A stretch of 15,185 nucleotides of DNA from contig CALAYR010000164.1 of the NCBI GenBank assembly GCA_937894805.1, positions 1 through 15,185 on the forward strand, read 5' to 3'. The DNA comes from an uncultured Acidimicrobiaceae bacterium. GTDB taxonomy: Bacteria; Actinomycetota; Acidimicrobiia; Acidimicrobiales; RAAP-2. Of the stretch, positions 1 to 7,082 are shown in pieces. The translations under genes and the position numbers were made by a program. Positions within the stretch are counted from its first letter, which is position 1. The number at the start of each line of letters is the position of its first letter. The notes under the pieces are model-generated. The model was given only the letters and a program-made list of their open reading frames with translations. It searched no databases and had not been told where the DNA came from.

Positions 1-110
1 CCCACGTGGATGCCATTCGACCCCTGACCGCGACCGACGGGTACTCGATTCAATTGGTCCACACCGGTGCGGCCGATGAACTCGAGATCGACACCACCTT
101 CGAGCCGTAG
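1..110 (+). CDS. C-terminal end of an unidentified protein (partial)
   Basis: An open frame enters from the left edge, with its first full codon at base 3, and ends at TAG 108-110. It encodes about 35 residues and ends in ELEIDTTFEP. The frame has the same codon style as the genes after it (third positions rich in C and G), and the next gene starts 48 bp downstream with its own ribosome binding site. No motif can be recognised in so short a tail, so no function is given. The acidic end without a membrane segment suggests a soluble protein. Confidence is moderate because the start and most of the protein lie outside the window. Confidence 0.5.
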   Translation, partial: HVDAIRPLTATDGYSIQLVHTGAADELEIDTTFEP

Positions 111-158
111 TTTCAGCGCGCTCGTGCGTTAGGGTCGAGGCGAACCTAAGGAGTCACG

Positions 159-1004
159 ATGCCTTCTCGCCCCACCACCTTTACCTACGCCGGACAAACG
201 GTAAACCGCATGGGCTACGGCGCCATGCGCATCACCGGTGACGGCGTCTGGGGTTACCCCAAGGACCGAGACGGCGCGATTGCCGTCCTGCGTCGGGCCG
301 TAGAGCTCGGCGTTGACTTCATCGACACGGCCGACTCGTACGGTCCGTACGTTTCGGAAGAACTGATCAAAGAGGCCCTCCACCCCTACGGCAACGTGAA
401 GATTGCCACCAAGGCCGGACTCCTTCGTACCGGTCCTGGTGTCTGGGTGCCCTGTGGCCGTCCGGACTACTTGCGTCAACAGTGCGAGATGTCGCTACGC
501 CGCCTCGGGCAAGAGTCTCTCGACCTCTTCCAGTTACACCGCATTGATCCCCAGCACGACGCCAACGAACAGTTCGCCGTGTTGCGGGCGTTGCTCGATG
601 AGGGCAAGGCGCAAGCGATTGGTCTTTCGGAAGTAACCGTCGAGCAGATCAAGGCCGCTCAGAAGATTGTTCCCGTTGCCACAGTGCAGAACCTCTACAA
701 CTTGACGAACCGCAAGAGCGAAGCCGTGTTGAACTATTGCGAAGAGCAGGGGATTGGTTTCATTCCATGGTTCCCCGTGGCCTCGGGCGAACTGGCCCGA
801 CCGGGTGGTGCGATTGACGCGCTGGCCGCTCAAGCAAGCGTCACTGTGGCCCAGTTGTCGTTGGCGTGGCTTTTGCAGCGCTCTGATGTCGTTATGCCAA
901 TTCCAGGAACAACGAGCATCGCCCACCTCGAAGAGAATTGTTCGGCAGTATCAGTGGCGTTGAGTTCGGAAATCTTCACGGCGGCGAGCGAACTCGCCAG
1001 CTAG
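159..1004 (+). CDS. Aldo/keto reductase (YdbC/pyridoxal-reductase-like)
   Basis: This 281-residue protein has the single-domain (beta/alpha)8 aldo/keto reductase pattern, an NAD(P)H-dependent carbonyl/alcohol oxidoreductase of the cytoplasm. The catalytic tetrad is visible: Asp56 and Tyr61 in DFIDTADSYG, Lys85 in KIATK, and His127 in QLHR. The C-terminal cofactor-binding signature IPGTTSIAHLEEN lies at 248-260. The N-terminal GYGAMRITGDGVWG and the length are close to what I recall of the E. coli YdbC/pyridoxal reductase branch, so pyridoxal is a candidate substrate, but AKR substrates cannot be read from sequence alone. The start is fixed by AAGGAG at 148-153, 5 nt before the ATG. A TANNNT hexamer (TAGGGT, 130-135) could be its -10. 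The gene converges on the acyl-CoA synthetase with only 3 bp between the stop codons and no hairpin terminator between them. Confidence 0.9.
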   Translation: MPSRPTTFTYAGQTVNRMGYGAMRITGDGVWGYPKDRDGAIAVLRRAVELGVDFIDTADSYGPYVSEELIKEALHPYGNVKIATKAGLLRTGPGVWVPCGRPDYLRQQCEMSLRRLGQESLDLFQLHRIDPQHDANEQFAVLRALLDEGKAQAIGLSEVTVEQIKAAQKIVPVATVQNLYNLTNRKSEAVLNYCEEQGIGFIPWFPVASGELARPGGAIDALAAQASVTVAQLSLAWLLQRSDVVMPIPGTTSIAHLEENCSAVSVALSSEIFTAASELAS

Positions 1005-1007
1005 GCC

Positions 1008-2765
1008 CTAGGGCTTAGGGCAAAGCTCGTCGCGCAGTTGGCGCTTCAAGATTTTTCCTGCCGGATTACGTGGCAACGGCTGGTCGTAGAAGAAGATGTG
1101 CGTCGGCACGGAGAACTTCGCCAGGCGCGCAGCAACGTGCTTCATCAACTCTTCGGCCTCGACGACATGTCCGGGACGAACCACGATCACGGCACCGACC
1201 TCTTCGCCCAGTACGGGGTGGGGAACACCAATCACGGCCGCGTCAGCGACCGCGGGGTGCTCGAACAGAGCGCCTTCAACTTCCACCGAGTACACATTCT
1301 CACCACCACGGATAATCATGTCCTTGGCGCGGTCGACGATGAAGATGAATCCTTCTTCGTCAATGCGGGCGACGTCACCGGAGCGCAGCCAGCCCTTGGT
1401 AAAGGTCTTGGCCGATTCTTCAGGCTTGTTCCAGTAGCAACGAACCACGTTTGGTCCCTTGATCCACAGTTCACCCGTGACTTCTGGTCCCTTGGGTAGG
1501 TCGGCACCGGGTTCGTCGCCCACGTAGTCCTCGGGCACAATCGCTACGTCACAGACGGGAATGGCCGGGCCACACGAGTCGGGCTTGGCCACGTAGTCGG
1601 GACCGGAGTTCAGAGCCACGGCCGCCGAGGTTTCGGTGAGGCCATAGCCGTTGCCGGGCTGACCGCCAGGGAAGGTGGCGCGAATACGACGGACCAACTC
1701 GGGTGGAGCGGGGGCACCACCATAAGAAACGGACTTAACGGTTGAGGTGTCGAACTGATCAAAGTCTGGGTGGTCCAAGATCTGCATCGCGATGGTGGGA
1801 ACACCACCGAAGGTGGTGATCTTCTCCGACTGAATCAGACCCAGGGCCTGACCGGCGTCGAAGTGGTGCGACATGACCAACTTGCCGCCCGAGGCGGTGT
1901 TGGCAATCATTACGGCCAAGCAGCCGGTGGCGTGAAAGAGCGGGATGTTGAGGAGGTAGGCGTTTTGGATGCTCTCGCCCTTGTCGTCAACGTTGCCGCC
2001 GCCAAAGCGCAGGGTGCTGCGCTGCCCGGAGAAGATGAGGTTCATCAGGTTGGTGATGGCGTTGCGGTGCGTACCAACGGCACCCTTAGGGCGACCAGTG
2101 GTGCCTGAGGTGTAGAAGATCGTCGCGTCGTCATCGGTGTTGATTTCGATGGCGGGGGCTTCTACGTCATCGGCCACTTCGCCCATGACCTCATTGAAGT
2201 CACGAATCGCGATACGGGCGTGCGGAGCACCAAGTTCGGGCTTTTGGCCGCGGTGCTCGGTGATGACCAAGATCTGTTCGAGGTCGGGCATCTGGTCGAG
2301 GTTGGGGCGCATCCGTTCGAGGCGGGCCTCATCGACAATGGCCACCTTGCTGCCGGAGTCGCTGAGGCCGTAGGCCAGCTCTTCGCCGGTCCACCAGGCG
2401 TTGATCGGCACGGTGATGGCACCACTAAGGACCGAACCCCAAAAGGCCACGACCCACTCGGGCAAGTTGCGCGCCGCGATAGCGACACGGTCACCCTTGA
2501 CGACGCCGAAGTCGACGAGACGGTGGGCCATCGTGGCGGCCATGCGGTAGTGCTGGCTGAAGGTGTAGCGCTCGTCTTCGTAGACGAGGAAGTCGGCGTC
2601 GGGGTAGCGCAGCGAAAGGTCGAGCACAGTCTTGAGGCTCGAGGGGGCGTGCTTCCAGACTCGGTAGTCCACACCACGGATAGCCACGGTCTCCATTTCG
2701 AACATCTGACCCGGGGCCGTGAGTTGGGCGTCGGCTTCGACGATGCTGATGATGTTGTCGGTCAT
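1008..2765 (-). CDS. Acyl-CoA synthetase / AMP-dependent ligase (FadD-like)
   Basis: The 585-residue protein is a class I adenylate-forming enzyme that activates a carboxylic acid through an acyl-AMP to an acyl-CoA. Motifs in order are the P-loop YTSGTTGRPKG (218-228), the adenine-binding YGLTET (374-379), the GWLRSGD motif ending at Asp464, the hinge-region RAKDMIIRGGENV (479-491), and the C-terminal catalytic lysine Lys571 in NPAGKILK. All key residues are intact. Length and motif order fit FadD-type fatty or aryl-acid CoA ligases rather than acetyl-CoA synthetase, which is longer. The chain length or aromatic nature of the substrate cannot be told. The start has GAGGAG a few bases upstream. 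It lies 24 bp downstream of orn on the same strand, so the two are probably co-transcribed. No membrane segment or signal peptide is seen, so the enzyme is cytoplasmic. Confidence 0.92.
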   Translation of the reverse strand: MTDNIISIVEADAQLTAPGQMFEMETVAIRGVDYRVWKHAPSSLKTVLDLSLRYPDADFLVYEDERYTFSQHYRMAATMAHRLVDFGVVKGDRVAIAARNLPEWVVAFWGSVLSGAITVPINAWWTGEELAYGLSDSGSKVAIVDEARLERMRPNLDQMPDLEQILVITEHRGQKPELGAPHARIAIRDFNEVMGEVADDVEAPAIEINTDDDATIFYTSGTTGRPKGAVGTHRNAITNLMNLIFSGQRSTLRFGGGNVDDKGESIQNAYLLNIPLFHATGCLAVMIANTASGGKLVMSHHFDAGQALGLIQSEKITTFGGVPTIAMQILDHPDFDQFDTSTVKSVSYGGAPAPPELVRRIRATFPGGQPGNGYGLTETSAAVALNSGPDYVAKPDSCGPAIPVCDVAIVPEDYVGDEPGADLPKGPEVTGELWIKGPNVVRCYWNKPEESAKTFTKGWLRSGDVARIDEEGFIFIVDRAKDMIIRGGENVYSVEVEGALFEHPAVADAAVIGVPHPVLGEEVGAVIVVRPGHVVEAEELMKHVAARLAKFSVPTHIFFYDQPLPRNPAGKILKRQLRDELCPKP

Positions 2766-2789
2766 TGGTGCTCCTCGGTCTTTGCGAGA

Positions 2790-3335
2790 TTACTTCAGGT
2801 CGTTAGGGATAAAGAGGTGGTCGCGGTAGTAGGCCAGTTCGGCGATAGAGGCGCGAATGTCATCCAGGGCCCGGTGAATCGATTCCTTCTCGGGTCGCTT
2901 CGTCACGAGATCGGGATACCAGCGCTGGCCGAGTTCCTTGATGGTCGAGACGTCGACGTTGCGGTAGTGGAAGTACTTCTCGAGCGTGGGCATGTACGCC
3001 TGGAGGAAGCGGCGATCAGTGCCGATGGAGTTTCCGGCGAGCGGAATGACGCCGGCTTGGGGTGCGACGGACTTTAGAAAGTCGAGCGTGGCCCGTTCGG
3101 CGTCGGCCACGGTGATGGAGCTGGCGGTGATCTGACTCAACAGACCGGACTTGGTGTGCATGGTGGTGACGAAATCGCCCATGTGAGCCAGCTCCTCGGG
3201 AGTGGCGTGAATGACCAGATCGGGACCCTCGGCGAGGACGTTCAAATCGTCGTCGGTCACGATGGTGGCTATCTCCACAATCACATGGCGGTCAGGCTCG
3301 AGGCCCGTCATCTCTAAGTCCATCCATACCAGCAC
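2790..3335 (-). CDS. orn: Oligoribonuclease (3'-5' exoribonuclease, DEDDh)
   Basis: This 181-residue protein matches Orn along its whole length. Orn degrades 2-5 nt RNA fragments, and pGpG from c-di-GMP turnover, to mononucleotides. DEDDh residues are visible: Asp6 and Glu8 in WMDLEMTGL, Asp107 in GNSIGTDRRF, His154 and Asp159 in HRALDDI. The family-typical YFHYRNVDVST (121-131) and ELAYYRDH near the C-terminus are also present. The start is GTG at 3335 (GTG CTG GTA TGG ATG GAC). No Shine-Dalgarno sequence precedes it, but a TAGTCT hexamer ends 6 nt upstream, suggesting a leaderless mRNA. An ATG at codon 5 would cut into the first catalytic strand, so the GTG is preferred. It is the first gene of a probable orn/acyl-CoA synthetase transcript and is divergent from dut. 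Confidence 0.96.
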   Translation of the reverse strand: MLVWMDLEMTGLEPDRHVIVEIATIVTDDDLNVLAEGPDLVIHATPEELAHMGDFVTTMHTKSGLLSQITASSITVADAERATLDFLKSVAPQAGVIPLAGNSIGTDRRFLQAYMPTLEKYFHYRNVDVSTIKELGQRWYPDLVTKRPEKESIHRALDDIRASIAELAYYRDHLFIPNDLK

Positions 3336-3341
3336 GAATTG

Positions 3342-3347
3342 AGACTA
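3342..3347 (-). promoter_or_regulatory. Probable -10 box of orn (leaderless start)
   Basis: On the minus strand TAGTCT is followed by exactly 6 nt (CAATTC) and then the GTG start of orn. The spacing puts the transcription start at or next to the start codon, the usual geometry of leaderless actinobacterial mRNAs. No convincing -35 is seen (TTCTTA at an 18-bp spacing matches 3 of 6). Confidence 0.45.
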
Positions 3348-3359
3348 CTAATTTCCCCC

Positions 3360-3388
3360 TAGACCTAAGAAATTCAGCCTTGTAGCCT
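3360..3388 (+). promoter_or_regulatory. Probable promoter of dut (leaderless start)
   Basis: A -35-like TAGACC (3360-3365, 4 of 6 to TTGACA), a 17-bp spacer and a -10-like TAGCCT (3383-3388) precede the dut ATG at 3395 by 6 nt. The only purine-rich sequence, GAGG (3390-3393), is too close to the ATG to act as a Shine-Dalgarno site. The -35 overlaps the region where the divergent orn promoter would have its own -35. Confidence 0.5.
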
Positions 3389-3394
3389 TGAGGT

Positions 3395-3829
3395 ATGAAT
3401 CTCCAGGTCACCAGGTTGTCGCCCTCGGCACAGCTCCCGGTCTACGCCCACCCGGGCGACGCCGGCTGTGACCTCGTGGCCGCCGAGGCGGTGACCATTC
3501 CCGCTCGGGGTGGCCGCGCTTTAGTAGGCACCGGTTTCGCCATGGCCGTCCCCGAGGGTTTTGGGGCCTTCGTCCTCCCACGCTCTGGTTTGGCCACGAA
3601 GCACGGCGTTACCTGCGCCAACGCCCCCGGTCTCATTGATGCGGGCTACCGCGGCGAAGTACGCGTCTCGCTGGTGAACCACGATCCAATTGCCGACTAC
3701 GTCGTCCAGGTCGGTGACCGTATTGCCCAGCTCGTCGTCCTGGCCGTTCCCACCCTCGCGTTCCAAGAGGTTGATGAACTGCCGACCGCCACTCGAGGCG
3801 CCGATGGATTTGGCAGCACCGGCACATGA
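3395..3829 (+). CDS. dut: dUTP diphosphatase (trimeric dUTPase)
   Basis: The 144-residue protein hydrolyses dUTP to dUMP and pyrophosphate, keeping uracil out of DNA and supplying dUMP for thymidylate. All five conserved dUTPase motifs are visible in order: HPGDAGCDLVA (motif 1), PRSGLATKHGV (motif 2), GLIDAGYRGEVRV with the catalytic Asp and the uracil-stacking Tyr (motif 3), GDRIAQLVVL (motif 4), and the flexible C-terminal RGADGFGSTG (motif 5, which closes over the bound nucleotide). The length is normal for homotrimeric bacterial enzymes. The gene appears to start leaderlessly. Its TGA (3827-3829) overlaps the ATG of the downstream acyltransferase, giving an ATGA junction and likely translational coupling. 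Cytoplasmic. Confidence 0.97.
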   Translation: MNLQVTRLSPSAQLPVYAHPGDAGCDLVAAEAVTIPARGGRALVGTGFAMAVPEGFGAFVLPRSGLATKHGVTCANAPGLIDAGYRGEVRVSLVNHDPIADYVVQVGDRIAQLVVLAVPTLAFQEVDELPTATRGADGFGSTGT

Positions 3830-5268
3830 GCTACCAACCACTCGACCCGCTCGACTCGGCCTTTGTCACGTTGGAAGTGCCGGGCGCCCCTTTGCATATT
3901 GGTGTCATCATCGAGATGGAAGTACCCGACGACGGTCTGGACTCCAAGCAGCGCTTTGACCAGATGAAGGCCAACATCGCGGCTCGCATGCACGAGATTC
4001 CCGTGCTGACCAAGCGGGTCATCCGTACACCGTTTGATTTGGCCTGGCCCGTCGTGGCCGAGGACCCCGATTTTGATATCGACGCTCACGTGATTCGTCG
4101 GGCCGTCACCAGCCCGGGGGGCGACGACCAGCTCGACGCACTCGCCGCCCGCGTGATGTCTCGCGAGCTGGCGCCAGACCGACCACTGTGGGAGTTGAAC
4201 TACATCGAAGGGCTCGCGAACGGTCGCGCAGCCGTGATTGTTAAGGTCCACCACGCCCTGGCCGACGGCGTCTCCGGGGCCGCGACTTTTGCCGGTCTCT
4301 TTGACCTGAGTCCCGAAGTACGGGTTCCGACGCCACCACCACCACGAACCACGCCGATCGAACCATTACCTTCTCCATTGGAACTCTTGAGTCACACCAC
4401 CGGTGAGCTCATCAAGCGTCCCGTGGCACTCATGGAAGTCGTAGCGGCCGCACTCGAGCGAGTGGCCGACATGGTGGAGCAGGCCGCCGCCTCGATTGGC
4501 GAAGCGAAAGTCGAAGATCACCAGCCTTCAATCCTGCAAGCCAAGACGACGTCGATTAATGGAACGCCGGGCTACGCCAAGAAGTTCAAACGACTACGCG
4601 TCAGCTTGCCCGAGGTCAAGGTGGCCGCCAAGAGTCGCGGTGCCTCGGTAACGGACTTTGTCATGGCCTCGGTCTCGGGCGGACTACGCCGACTCTTTGA
4701 GGAACGGGGCGAAGAGCTGTCCGCCGACCTCGTGGCCTTTGTGCCCATCAGCGTTCGCAATCCCGGCGCCGAAGGGGAGATGGGTAATCAGATTTCGGCC
4801 ATGTTGTCCGAGTTGCACACCAATGTTGCCGACCCCGAGGAACGACTGCGGTTGATTGCCGCGTCCTCGAAGGAGGCCGCCAAGGTGCAGCGCGACAAGA
4901 GTGCTCGACTGCTCATGAACTTGGCCAACGCGGCCGGCCCCACGGTGGCCTCGGTAGCGGGACGCACGCTCGCGGCCCTACAACTCTTTGAACATCTTCC
5001 CCCGATTGCCAACTTGACGGTGTCGTCGGTACCTGGTCCGCCGTTTCCGTTATGGCTCAGTGGGCACCGCATCGCGACGGTGGCACCACTGGGGCCGCTG
5101 ATGGCCGGTCTGGCCCTCAATGTCACGGTCATCTCCTACTGCGATCAACTCGAATACGGGATGCTGGCCTGCACTCGCCGGGTGCCCGAACTGGCGCTCC
5201 TTCGTGACTACATCGAAGAAGAGGCCAACTATTACTTGAAGACACCGCCGCCGGTAGTAGAGAACTAG
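3826..5268 (+). CDS. WS/DGAT-type wax ester synthase / diacylglycerol acyltransferase
   Basis: This 480-residue protein belongs to the bacterial bifunctional WS/DGAT family, which transfers acyl groups from acyl-CoA to diacylglycerol or long-chain alcohols to make storage triacylglycerol or wax esters at the membrane face. The start MSYQPLDPLDSAFV followed by PLHIG is the family N-terminus. The catalytic HHxxxDG motif is HHALADG (142-148), preceded by PLWELNYIEGL (120-130). The C-terminal half carries FVPISVRNPG (305-314) with GN at 320-321, and NLTVSSVPGPPFP (396-408), the family's second conserved core. Length is typical (about 450-490). It overlaps dut by 4 bp and has no strong ribosome binding site of its own, so it probably depends on dut translation. 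It ends in two adjacent TAG codons (5266-5271). Substrate preference, triacylglycerol or wax ester, cannot be judged. Confidence 0.93.
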   Translation: MSYQPLDPLDSAFVTLEVPGAPLHIGVIIEMEVPDDGLDSKQRFDQMKANIAARMHEIPVLTKRVIRTPFDLAWPVVAEDPDFDIDAHVIRRAVTSPGGDDQLDALAARVMSRELAPDRPLWELNYIEGLANGRAAVIVKVHHALADGVSGAATFAGLFDLSPEVRVPTPPPPRTTPIEPLPSPLELLSHTTGELIKRPVALMEVVAAALERVADMVEQAAASIGEAKVEDHQPSILQAKTTSINGTPGYAKKFKRLRVSLPEVKVAAKSRGASVTDFVMASVSGGLRRLFEERGEELSADLVAFVPISVRNPGAEGEMGNQISAMLSELHTNVADPEERLRLIAASSKEAAKVQRDKSARLLMNLANAAGPTVASVAGRTLAALQLFEHLPPIANLTVSSVPGPPFPLWLSGHRIATVAPLGPLMAGLALNVTVISYCDQLEYGMLACTRRVPELALLRDYIEEEANYYLKTPPPVVEN

Positions 5269-5284
5269 TAGCAAGGTTTTCGGC

Positions 5285-5290
5285 TAAAGT
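5285..5290 (+). promoter_or_regulatory. Possible -10 box of the tRNA-Gly gene
   Basis: TAAAGT lies 9 bp before the first base of the mature tRNA, in the 31 bp between the acyltransferase stop and the tRNA. No good -35 is found at 16-18 bp upstream, so read-through from the dut operon is an alternative. Confidence 0.35.
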
Positions 5291-5299
5291 GGAAGTCCT

Positions 5300-5375
5300 G
5301 CGGTAGTAGCTCAGTTGGTAGAGCGCAACCTTGCCAAGGTTGAGGTCGCCGGTTCGAGACCGGTCTACCGCTCCA
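5300..5375 (+). tRNA. tRNA-Gly (anticodon GCC)
   Basis: A complete cloverleaf can be folded: acceptor stem GCGGTAG/CTACCGC (5300-5306 with 5365-5371), D stem GCTC/GAGC with loop AGTTGGTA, anticodon stem CAACC/GGTTG around loop TTGCCAA, T stem GCCGG/CCGGT with one G-T wobble and loop TTCGAGA. The anticodon GCC (5333-5335) reads GGC and GGT. The discriminator is T5372, normal for bacterial tRNA-Gly, and CCA is encoded (5373-5375). An intrinsic terminator follows immediately. No integrase gene or duplicated tRNA 3' end is seen nearby, so there is no sign that it serves as an attachment site. Confidence 0.97.
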
Positions 5376-5407
5376 AATGCCCCCTCGAAAGAGGGGGCAT
5401 TTTCTTT
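5376..5407 (+). terminator. Rho-independent terminator after tRNA-Gly
   Basis: A perfect GC-rich stem TGCCCCCTC/GAGGGGGCA closes on a GAAA loop (5387-5390) and runs into TTTTCTTT. The flanking A and T bases extend the pairing so that the stem could reach the A of the tRNA's CCA end. It lies 3 bp from the stop of the convergent alpha-galactosidase gene. In that direction the tail is only ATTTGG, so it is probably a weak terminator for that gene. Confidence 0.93.
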
Positions 5408-5409
5408 AC

Positions 5410-7023
5410 CTACCGACGTTCAACGGTCGGTGCGGTCCAGTCAATGAGGATGGAACCAGCCCCCGTGACGACTTCCGCGGGTGTGGCGAAGGGGTCGACA
5501 ATGGACCTCGTCCCTTCGTGCCGTTCGGCGTCGTCAAAGAGTTGGGCCGCCTCCGCCCAGGTGTCGGCGTTGTAGAGACTTAAGTCATCGGAGAGGGCAA
5601 TAAAGCCCGACGCGGCCAGGGCTGCGTCGCGAATGACCACTTGTTCATTGCGCGTGAGCTCGGTATCGGTTGGTCGCAGCAGGACACAGTCTGGGTCCAC
5701 GGTGAACCAGCGTCGATGGAGCGGTGCTCGCAAGACGGAGGGTTCGATGGCATTACGACCGGCCACGGTGTTTTCCTCGAACCCGGGGAAGAAGACGCGT
5801 GGCTCATAGAAGGGGGCCACGTCTTCGGAGACGCGCATGGCGTCAACCAGTCCGACGGCGCTGAGGAGCGGGCTGCCACAGCCCACGAGGTAGGCGTCTT
5901 CGCCAATGCCGGCGCGTACCGCCTCGAGTCCCGCGCGAAGTGCTTGTGCTCGGGAGTTCGAGTCACTGTGAACTCGCGTGCCAACGGCCGCCGCGGCGTG
6001 GAGGAAATCGATCTTGAAGTAGTCGAAGCCCTGTCGGCGAAGCTCGCCGTACATTGCGGTGAGATGTTCCAGCACTGCTGGATTAGTCGTGTCGAGAGCA
6101 AAGATTTTTCCACCCCAGCCGCCGTGCACGAGGGCCGTCGCTGGCCGGCCATCTGGATTGCGAACCAACCACTCGGGGTGCGTGGTGGCAATCGTGCCCC
6201 CGTCGATGGCCAGGAAGGGGGCCGTCCAGATGCCGGCGATGCAGCCAGCCGCACGGATGTCGGCGGCAATGGTCGCCATCGGTTCGGCCCACGCATCGTT
6301 CGGGCGATCCCACACCCCAATCTCGGCCTGCCAGCCATCATCGATCTGAACCACCTCAATGTTGTGGGCGGCAGCCAGTGCGAGGTTCTCGCGGATGATG
6401 CCAGGTGAAATCGCGCCAAAGTACTGGTACCAGGAACACCAGACGCGGGCACTGCGCCGTGGCGTACGTGCTCTCGAGGTCGCGCCGGAGAGCTCGGCGT
6501 ATCGGTCGTAGGCCCGGCCGGGTCGGTCCACAATAATTACGAGGGGATCGACAGTTAATTCATCTCCTGGACGGATGACGAGGTCATCCAGGAGCCAAAG
6601 TGCTGCCAGTGAACCATCGGGTCGGACGAGCACGGTACCGAAGGTTGTGCGAGCCGAGAGAAAGCCGATGACGCCCCCATCGAAAATGAGATAACCATCC
6701 CCGTGCAGTGAGCGGCCCGCACTGTCGCGTGAGGCCAACATTTGACTTCGAAACCAGCGAGGAGCCTCGGCGCGCTCGGGTCGTACGTCCCGAGGCGTTG
6801 TCCGGCGAACCGCGGACCACGATTGGAATCCCTGCTCAATGATCTGCGTCGCGGTGAAGGGCAGGTCCACCACGATGGTGCCGCCGGTGACCGTTTGGCG
6901 GTCGCCGATCTGAACGTCGACCAGCGTGCCTTGCTCAATTTCGGTAACGAGGATGGTTACTGCGGCGTCCGTCCGATGGCCCTCATTATCAATGTGCTGC
7001 CCTTGGAGATTCATACGAGCCAT
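5410..7023 (-). CDS. Alpha-galactosidase, glycoside hydrolase family 36 (GalA-like)
   Basis: With the start proposed here the protein has 537 residues. It has an N-terminal beta-sandwich half and a (beta/alpha)8 catalytic half, and would remove terminal alpha-galactose by the retaining mechanism. In the barrel are WCSWYQYF (195-202), QIDDGW (226-231), the nucleophile Asp339 in YFKIDF, GCGSPLL, and the acid/base Asp401 in MRVSEDVAPF. These blocks and the length resemble Thermotoga GalA (about 552 residues) as I recall it. There is no signal peptide, so the substrate is probably met in the cytoplasm. The open frame extends upstream to 7149, but that would overlap the divergent esterase by 67 bp and add a low-complexity stretch. 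The ATG at 7023, or another at 7014, is more likely, though neither has a clear Shine-Dalgarno sequence. It converges on the tRNA-Gly terminator. Confidence 0.9.
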   Translation of the reverse strand: MARMNLQGQHIDNEGHRTDAAVTILVTEIEQGTLVDVQIGDRQTVTGGTIVVDLPFTATQIIEQGFQSWSAVRRTTPRDVRPERAEAPRWFRSQMLASRDSAGRSLHGDGYLIFDGGVIGFLSARTTFGTVLVRPDGSLAALWLLDDLVIRPGDELTVDPLVIIVDRPGRAYDRYAELSGATSRARTPRRSARVWCSWYQYFGAISPGIIRENLALAAAHNIEVVQIDDGWQAEIGVWDRPNDAWAEPMATIAADIRAAGCIAGIWTAPFLAIDGGTIATTHPEWLVRNPDGRPATALVHGGWGGKIFALDTTNPAVLEHLTAMYGELRRQGFDYFKIDFLHAAAAVGTRVHSDSNSRAQALRAGLEAVRAGIGEDAYLVGCGSPLLSAVGLVDAMRVSEDVAPFYEPRVFFPGFEENTVAGRNAIEPSVLRAPLHRRWFTVDPDCVLLRPTDTELTRNEQVVIRDAALAASGFIALSDDLSLYNADTWAEAAQLFDDAERHEGTRSIVDPFATPAEVVTGAGSILIDWTAPTVERR

Positions 7024-7082
7024 ATTTGCACGAACGTTCTCGGCGGGGCGGTTGCGTAGGCTCTGGGTGTTAGAGGAGGAAT

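Noticed and set aside
1001..1011. CTAGGCCCTAG palindrome at the stops of the convergent reductase and synthetase genes
   Set aside because: The palindrome is made mostly of the two TAG stop codons facing each other and has no loop or T-tract, so it is not a terminator.
2220..3077. A plus-strand open frame opposite the acyl-CoA synthetase and orn genes
   Set aside because: It spans the ends of two clear minus-strand genes and shows no domain, so it is a codon-bias shadow.
5300..5410. tRNA-Gly as an integration site of a mobile element
   Set aside because: No integrase, no repeated tRNA 3' end and no change in gene style downstream were seen.
7032..7039. GAACGTTC palindrome between alpha-galactosidase and esterase as a LexA (SOS) box
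   Set aside because: The actinobacterial/Bacillus LexA box needs a 4-bp gap between GAAC and GTTC. Here there is none, and neither gene is an SOS gene.
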